A DNA stretch of 64,000 nt from Arthrobacter bambusae. GTDB taxonomy: Bacteria > Actinomycetota > Actinomycetes > Actinomycetales > Micrococcaceae. Made by a program: the position numbers and the translations under genes. Of the stretch, positions 59,393 through 64,000 are shown one piece after another; positions within the stretch are counted from its first letter, which is position 1; every line of letters begins with the position of its first letter. The stretch lies in assembly GCF_022606295.1 (NCBI RefSeq), contig NZ_JAHHZS010000010.1, positions 78,319 through 142,318 of the forward strand, read 5' to 3'. Under the pieces are notes generated by a model. That model did no database searches. It was not told the DNA's origin and worked only from the letters and a program-made list of their open reading frames with translations.

Positions 59393-60126
59393 CCGGTTCC
59401 TCCTGTTCCGCCGAAGCGCTCGGTCTTGATCGACCCGGCGGGATATCCCGCTTGCACGAGCCATTCCGCGACCGTTTCCACGAAGACGGTCTGGCCGCAG
59501 ACGAAGACGTCCGGGGCACGGTCCTTCGGCAAAATGTTGGCCAGCAGGGTTTCCGCCGTGAGCCGTTGCGGGGCAGCCGGCCAACCCTCCGGGACCTTGC
59601 GTGTGTATACGTAGTCGATGGTGAGCTTGCCGGATTGCCGGGCCAAGGTGAGGAGTTCTTCCCGATAGAACCCCGCTTCGGGTGACTTGAGCGAATAGAG
59701 CAGCCGGAACTGCGCAGGATTCTCCGAAGCGTGGTGCGCGCGGATCATCGACATGAGCGGCACCACCCCGGATCCTCCGGCAATCAGTTGAACCGGGTTC
59801 GTATCCGTTGGTTTCCAGACGAACCAGCCACCCACAGGTCCGCGGATCTCCAGATGGTCTCCGACGGCCAGTTCCCTGACCAGATAGGGGGAGACTTCTC
59901 CGTTGGCCAATTCGTCAACGGTGATCTCCAAGGTTTCGTCCATGCTTGCCCGCGCCACGGAGTACGAGCGGACGGCCGAATACCCGTCGTCTGCGGTGAG
60001 GCGGATGTCGATGTGCTGTCCGGCGAGGTTGCCGTTAAGGCCGGCTGCCCGGAGCCCGATGGTCCGGGCGGTATCCGTTTCGGGCATGCTGCTGACGACG
60101 TCGGCCACGCGCCATTGCGTGCTCAT
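59389..60126 (-). CDS. Ferredoxin-reductase-like FAD/NAD(P) oxidoreductase
   Basis: 245 residues. RSYSVAR (FAD), IRGPVGGWFVWKPTD, LIAGGSGVVPLMSMIR and VFVCGQTVFVETVAEWL are the FNR-type motifs. No iron-sulfur domain. ATG 60126 lies 11 bases after the molybdopterin gene, so the three genes form one unit in which this protein likely supplies electrons to, or takes them from, the Mo site. Confidence 0.88.
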   Translation of the reverse strand: MSTQWRVADVVSSMPETDTARTIGLRAAGLNGNLAGQHIDIRLTADDGYSAVRSYSVARASMDETLEITVDELANGEVSPYLVRELAVGDHLEIRGPVGGWFVWKPTDTNPVQLIAGGSGVVPLMSMIRAHHASENPAQFRLLYSLKSPEAGFYREELLTLARQSGKLTIDYVYTRKVPEGWPAAPQRLTAETLLANILPKDRAPDVFVCGQTVFVETVAEWLVQAGYPAGSIKTERFGGTGGTG

Positions 60127-60136
60127 CGTGCGCACC

Positions 60137-60733
60137 TCATGAGTAGCGCTCCTCGCGCCACGGGTCGCCGTGGAGGTGGTAGCCGTTGGATTCCCAGAAA
60201 CCAGGAACATCATCCTGGGTCAACTCGATGCCGTTGATCCACTTTGCGCTCTTCCAAAAGTACAAATGCGGCACCAGGAGTCGGGCGGGTCCGCCGTGGA
60301 CGCGATCAAGCGGCTCGCCGTCGAACTCCCAGGCCACCCATGCCCTGCCGCCCAGAAGGTCCGCCAGGGGGACGTTGGTTGTGTATCCGCCGTAGGAGTG
60401 GGCCATCGTGAACCTGCAGCTTGTTTCCACGTTTTCAAAAAGGGAATCCAGGGACACTCCGCGCCACGTGGTGCCCAGCTTGGACCAGCTGGTTACGCAA
60501 TGGATGTCCGTATGGATGTCGGTTTGGGGCAATGCCATGAAAGCGTCCCAGGACCACGCATGGCGCTGCCCTGCCTCAGTGGTGATGAAGAATTCCCAGC
60601 GGTCAGGGGCGATCCGGGGAGCGGGGCCTGCGGTGAGGACCGGGAAGCTGCCGGTCTCGTATTGGCCCGGCGGCAACGCCGGATTGCCGCTCTGCCGTCT
60701 TCCATGAAATCCAGAAGAGATGATGCCCACCAT
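60137..60733 (-). CDS. Sulfite-oxidase-fold molybdopterin protein
   Basis: 198 residues. The Mo-ligand Cys lies in IHCVTSWSKLGTTWRGV; LLVPHLYFWKSAKWINGIEL is the cofactor-binding end. It has no dimer domain and no twin-arginine signal, so it is cytoplasmic and resembles YedY-like catalytic subunits. GGAGG lies before ATG 60733. Substrate not known; it may reduce sulfoxides or nitrogen oxides. Confidence 0.88.
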   Translation of the reverse strand: MVGIISSGFHGRRQSGNPALPPGQYETGSFPVLTAGPAPRIAPDRWEFFITTEAGQRHAWSWDAFMALPQTDIHTDIHCVTSWSKLGTTWRGVSLDSLFENVETSCRFTMAHSYGGYTTNVPLADLLGGRAWVAWEFDGEPLDRVHGGPARLLVPHLYFWKSAKWINGIELTQDDVPGFWESNGYHLHGDPWREERYS

Positions 60734-60918
60734 GTACCTCCGATGCGGAGACTCACGCCGGCCGTGCCCGGTTCCCCCACGATAGGCCAACGGCCGGGCG
60801 CGGTCTAGGTGCCTGGCAAAGCCTGACCGGGTCACGGCCGCTGCAGTAGCTTGGTAAGTGTCGTGCACGCTTTCGCGCAGTCACGGATCCGCACCAAGCC
60901 AATGGCCTCGGAGGCCAC

Positions 60919-62274
60919 ATGAACACCACTCCTCGCGTCAGTGTGCAGGACCTTCACAGGGCAGCAGCCGAGGTCCTCCGGCTCAACGATCTGGGCACCA
61001 TGACCACTGCGGCGCCCAATCTGTACCCCCATATGTGGAGCTGGGACGCCGCCTTCGTAGCTATTGGACTGGCGCGGATCAATGTCCCACGCGCCATCAC
61101 GGAACTCCGGACCCTGCTGGCCGCGCAGTGGTCCACGGGAATGATCCCGCACATCGTCTTCAGCGAGAACAGCACCGACTACTTTCCAGGTTTTGACCGT
61201 TGGGGCACGGAGTCCGCCCGCGCACGTCCTTCCGGCATCAAGAGCAGCGGCATTTGCCAGCCTCCCGTCCATGCGATCGCCCTGCGTCATATCCTGGACC
61301 GGGGGCGGGCGAACGGCGGCGCCGACCAGGAAGCGGCAGAGACCTTCCTCGCCGAATCCTTCGACGGCTGGCTCGCGTGGCACCGGTGGCTGGCCACCGT
61401 GCGTGACCCGGACGCCGCAGGGCTGATTGAAATCCATCACGGTTGGGAGTCCGGATTCGATAATTCCCCGCGCTGGGATGGGCCCTACGCCCGCGTCCAG
61501 GCCGGTACCGTCCCTGCCTTCACGCGGCGTGACACCCTGCATGTTGCAGACACGGGCGAACGGCCCGACGACAGCGAATACACCAAGTATCTGTGGCTCG
61601 TTCAGCAGATGGCTTCCGTGGAGTACGACGACGAGGCCGTGCGGAACGTCGTCGACTTCCGGGTGCGGGACGTCTTCTTTTCCGCGATCATGGCTGCTGC
61701 CAGCGATGTCCTCGCCGCTCTGGGCGAGGAGATCGGGCGCAGTTCCGACGCCGGGGAGCTGCGGGATTTCGCGCGGCGCTTCCGCGACGGGGTGGCGTCG
61801 ACGATTGATCCCCTGAGCGGCCTTGCCCGCGACTACGACATCCTGGCCAAGGAGTGGATCTCGACCGAGACCGTTTCCGGATTTGCCCCGCTGGTGTCCG
61901 GAGGCGGGGAGCCGTTGCTCGCGGCGCAAAGGAAGCTCCTTCTCGGGCCGGACTGGATGGGGCATCCCGGGCTGCGGTTTCCTCTCCCGCCGTCCACCTC
62001 GCCGTCCAGTGGTGCCTTCCGACCCCGGACCTATTGGCGCGGCCCCGTCTGGCCCTTCCTGAATCTCCTCCTTGGTTGGGCCGCGCACCGTGACGGGCAA
62101 AACGAGATCTACCAAGCGCTCAAGGCCGCGTCACTCGATCAGTTAGCCGACCTCCAGTTCGGCGAATACTACGAACCCTTCACCGGAGAACCGCTCGGGA
62201 GCCTGAATCAGGCGTGGACAGCCGCCGCCTGCCTCGAATGGATCGGGCCGGATTGGCAGGTGCGGACCGCATAA
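60919..62274 (+). CDS. GH63 glucosylglycerate hydrolase-like enzyme
   Basis: 451 residues, (alpha/alpha)6 barrel. NLYPHMWSWDAAFVAIGLAR, IHHGWESGFDNSPRWDGPY and YWRGPVWPFLNLLLGW match mycobacterial glucosylglycerate hydrolases and mannosylglycerate hydrolases; the catalytic acids are likely the Asp in GFDNSPRWD and the Glu in EPFTGEPLGS. It would release glucose from a compatible solute when stress ends. Transcribed alone, divergent from the molybdopterin gene. Confidence 0.82.
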   Translation: MNTTPRVSVQDLHRAAAEVLRLNDLGTMTTAAPNLYPHMWSWDAAFVAIGLARINVPRAITELRTLLAAQWSTGMIPHIVFSENSTDYFPGFDRWGTESARARPSGIKSSGICQPPVHAIALRHILDRGRANGGADQEAAETFLAESFDGWLAWHRWLATVRDPDAAGLIEIHHGWESGFDNSPRWDGPYARVQAGTVPAFTRRDTLHVADTGERPDDSEYTKYLWLVQQMASVEYDDEAVRNVVDFRVRDVFFSAIMAAASDVLAALGEEIGRSSDAGELRDFARRFRDGVASTIDPLSGLARDYDILAKEWISTETVSGFAPLVSGGGEPLLAAQRKLLLGPDWMGHPGLRFPLPPSTSPSSGAFRPRTYWRGPVWPFLNLLLGWAAHRDGQNEIYQALKAASLDQLADLQFGEYYEPFTGEPLGSLNQAWTAAACLEWIGPDWQVRTA

Positions 62275-62291
62275 GGAAGGGAACGACGGCC

Positions 62292-63365
62292 TCACCAACC
62301 GCCGCGCGTGGGTGTGTGTCCTTTCCGGGCATCGTCGGGCATTGCCATTTCGGCCCGCAAGCCAAGGAGCCGGATCGGACGGCCGGCCTCGATTCCGGCT
62401 GCGAGGTCCATGGCCCGCGCGAGGATTTCGTTCCGGTCGGATGTCTCCGGAATCTTCTTCCCCTGGGTCGTGGTCAGGAACGGCGCGTACCGGACCTTCA
62501 GGGTCAGTCCAATGACGGCCCGTCCTTCGGCCTCGACGTCCTCAAGGACATGCGCTGTCAGCTCGCGCACAGCATCCTCCACTTGGACCGGGTCGATCAG
62601 GTCGTGCTGGAAGGTGGTCTCCCGGCTATGTCCGCGGGCAACCCACGGGGTGTCATCCACAACGCTGGCGCCGTCGCCTCGTCCGAGCTGCGCATACCAC
62701 GGACCCATCTTGGGGCCGAACTCCGGGACCAGGTCCTGGGGATTGGACGCGGCGAGTTCGGCGACGGTGCTGATGCCGAGTTTGGCCAGCCTGGCGGACA
62801 CCCTGGCGCCGACGCCCCACAGGTCCTTGGTGGGCCGGCTGCCCATGACGTCGAGCCAGTTCCCGGCGGTGAGGCGGAAGACGCCGGCCGGCTTGCCGAA
62901 CCCGGTGGCGACCTTGGCCCGGACCAGGGTGTCGCCGATGCCCACGCTGCAATGGAGTTCCGTTCGCGCCAGCACGGCGGCCTGAACGCGGTGGGCGTAG
63001 GCTTCCGGATCCTCCGTCTCAACGCCTACAAAGGCTTCATCCCAGCCCAGCACCTGCACGGTGGCGCCGGGCTGCGCGCGCAGGGTGGCCATGACCGCTT
63101 CAGATGCCGCGAGGTAAGCCTCGTGATCGACGGGCAGGATCACGGCGTCGGGCACTTTCCGGGCCGCAATGCGCAGGGGCATCCCGGAACCCACACCGAA
63201 CGCCCTGGCTTCGTAGGACGCCGTCGACACCACAGCCCTTTCCGTGGGGTCGCCCCGGCCGCCGACAATGATCGGCTTGCCGGCAAGCTCCGGCCGCCGG
63301 AGCACCTCGACGGCCGCGATGAACTGGTCGAGATCAACGTGCAGTACCCACGGGATTCCGCTCAC
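62292..63365 (-). CDS. dinB: DNA polymerase IV (Y family)
   Basis: 357 residues. VLHVDLDQFIAAVEVLRRPEL (first catalytic Asp), LGWDEAFVGVETEDPE (Asp-Glu pair), helix-hairpin-helix WGVGARVSARLAKLG and the little-finger domain RETTFQHDLIDPVQVED. It lacks a C-terminal beta-clamp motif that I can point to. Translesion synthesis, error-prone. It converges on the GH63 gene with 17 bases between. Confidence 0.92.
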   Translation of the reverse strand: MSGIPWVLHVDLDQFIAAVEVLRRPELAGKPIIVGGRGDPTERAVVSTASYEARAFGVGSGMPLRIAARKVPDAVILPVDHEAYLAASEAVMATLRAQPGATVQVLGWDEAFVGVETEDPEAYAHRVQAAVLARTELHCSVGIGDTLVRAKVATGFGKPAGVFRLTAGNWLDVMGSRPTKDLWGVGARVSARLAKLGISTVAELAASNPQDLVPEFGPKMGPWYAQLGRGDGASVVDDTPWVARGHSRETTFQHDLIDPVQVEDAVRELTAHVLEDVEAEGRAVIGLTLKVRYAPFLTTTQGKKIPETSDRNEILARAMDLAAGIEAGRPIRLLGLRAEMAMPDDARKGHTPTRGGW

Positions 63366-63442
63366 GGCACTAGTCTGCCGTAAACGTCCCTGCCAAGCAT
63401 CGGATTCCGCCCGGCTTGAGTTCTGTTGCTTGCGGTCCTATC

Positions 63443-63856
63443 TCAGTAGTCCCGCTCGTCGAAGAGAAGCGCCAGGCAGTCGGTGTAGTGGGTCATTGCG
63501 TCTGCGAAAGTGAGAAGTTGGAGTCCGCCGCCTGCGCCAGCCTTTTCGGTACCAGCATCGTCGGGGCGGCAGAGAAGCGGCTCGCAACTCGTTCCGTTCG
63601 CGGTGAGGGTTGCTATTCCCCACGGATGGCTGGGATCGGTGACTGCGATGCCTGCTGCGTCGAAGGTGTCGCGGAGGACGTATCTTGTGACTGTCCTCCA
63701 TGACTGCAGGAACTGGGGCTGCAGCTGTTCAATGAGCTCGTCGTCGTTGCTCCCGTAAGCGCGCTCGAGGTCTGTCGATAGTTCGTCCCATTCCTCGGCG
63801 TCGCGGACCATGAGGTGTCCGGCCCGGAGACGGGCAATCGTTTCGTTCATCGTCAT
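63443..63856 (-). CDS. Protein of unknown function
   Basis: 137 residues from ATG 63856. MTMNETIARLRAGHLMVRDA, DLERAYGSNDDELIEQLQPQF, then PWGIATLTANGTSCEPLLC and LTFADAMTHYTDCLALLF. It looks like a soluble alpha/beta protein; I do not recognise it. ATG 63850 is also possible. Confidence 0.55.
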   Translation of the reverse strand: MTMNETIARLRAGHLMVRDAEEWDELSTDLERAYGSNDDELIEQLQPQFLQSWRTVTRYVLRDTFDAAGIAVTDPSHPWGIATLTANGTSCEPLLCRPDDAGTEKAGAGGGLQLLTFADAMTHYTDCLALLFDERDY

Positions 63857-64000
63857 GGTCAGTCCCCAAACTTCGTGTGTGTGTCTTTCCCGCCTCCGAA
63901 AGAAGGTCATCAACGAAGAGAACGGACGGGAACCCGGCATGATTCCCGCGCGCGAACCGGCGGCCTGGAGATCCTTCCGATTTTGCTCGTGATGAGGTCC
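63857..64000. other. Right edge, no gene recognised
   Basis: 144 bases upstream of the unknown gene. It should contain its promoter. The frames here are short and lack a ribosome site. Confidence 0.4.

Noticed and set aside
1..64000. CRISPR array, tRNA, rRNA, intact insertion sequence or prophage
   Set aside because: No regular repeat-spacer pattern, tRNA-like cloverleaf, transposase or integrase domain was recognised by eye. A covariance and repeat search would settle this.

Overview
The window reads as chromosomal DNA of a high-GC actinobacterium, most likely Arthrobacter or a close relative in the Micrococcaceae. This is inferred from gene families and start-codon habits, not from a marker gene. 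No rRNA, tRNA, CRISPR array, intact transposase or integrase was seen. Genes lie on both strands in short operons with many 4-base ATGA/GTGA overlaps, typical of Actinobacteria.

Bases 1-7300 form a dormancy/stress block resembling the mycobacterial DosR regulon. It has a DevS/DosT-type histidine kinase (cut by the left edge) convergent with a DevR/NarL-type regulator, three universal stress proteins, an SPW membrane protein, a beta-CASP metallo-beta-lactamase RNase-like protein, a DUF3040 protein, Hsp20 and two flavin/F420-fold proteins. Related DevR-like boxes lie before two usp genes and hsp20.

Bases 7300-30000 are metabolic and regulatory: a Zn alcohol dehydrogenase with two NADP-oxidoreductase paralogues behind a TetR-type operator, an APC permease, a quinone oxidoreductase, a sulfurtransferase, a SARP regulator, a 5'-3' exonuclease joined in frame to a stray Ig-like fragment, a GGDEF/EAL protein, methyltransferases, aldo-keto reductases with divergent regulators, a methionine aminopeptidase divergent from an XRE regulator, and a LacI regulator.

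Bases 30000-41700 contain an SDR-GMC oxidoreductase pair, an ECF sigma factor with a membrane-anchored Asp-box beta-propeller partner, and a compact four-gene operon at 34833-38175. That operon encodes an RhtA/EamA exporter, an unknown protein split by one in-frame TGA, a cysteine desulfurase and a C39-like cysteine peptidase. It abuts a truncated copy of the beta-propeller gene, so it looks like an inserted island and is the best candidate for an undescribed system. An aquaporin and a PsiD-like decarboxylase follow.

Bases 41700-51400 hold small-domain enzymes (DUF5996, UBP zinc finger, D-threonine-aldolase family, GyrI-like, hydrolase, DinB, MarR, YCII) and a TetR/SDR/quinone-reductase module. 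The module's 140-base promoter-operator is duplicated at 9795-9934, and its right end cuts off a cupredoxin gene.

Bases 51400-64000 carry a GT87 mannosyltransferase and a haem-b-like/molybdopterin fusion protein. A glycoside-type cluster follows (MTA phosphorylase, epimerase, GT2, DUF2064, methyltransferase), then a second sulfite-oxidase-fold protein with a flavin reductase and DUF6510, a GH63 glucosylglycerate-hydrolase-like enzyme, DNA polymerase IV and an unknown protein.
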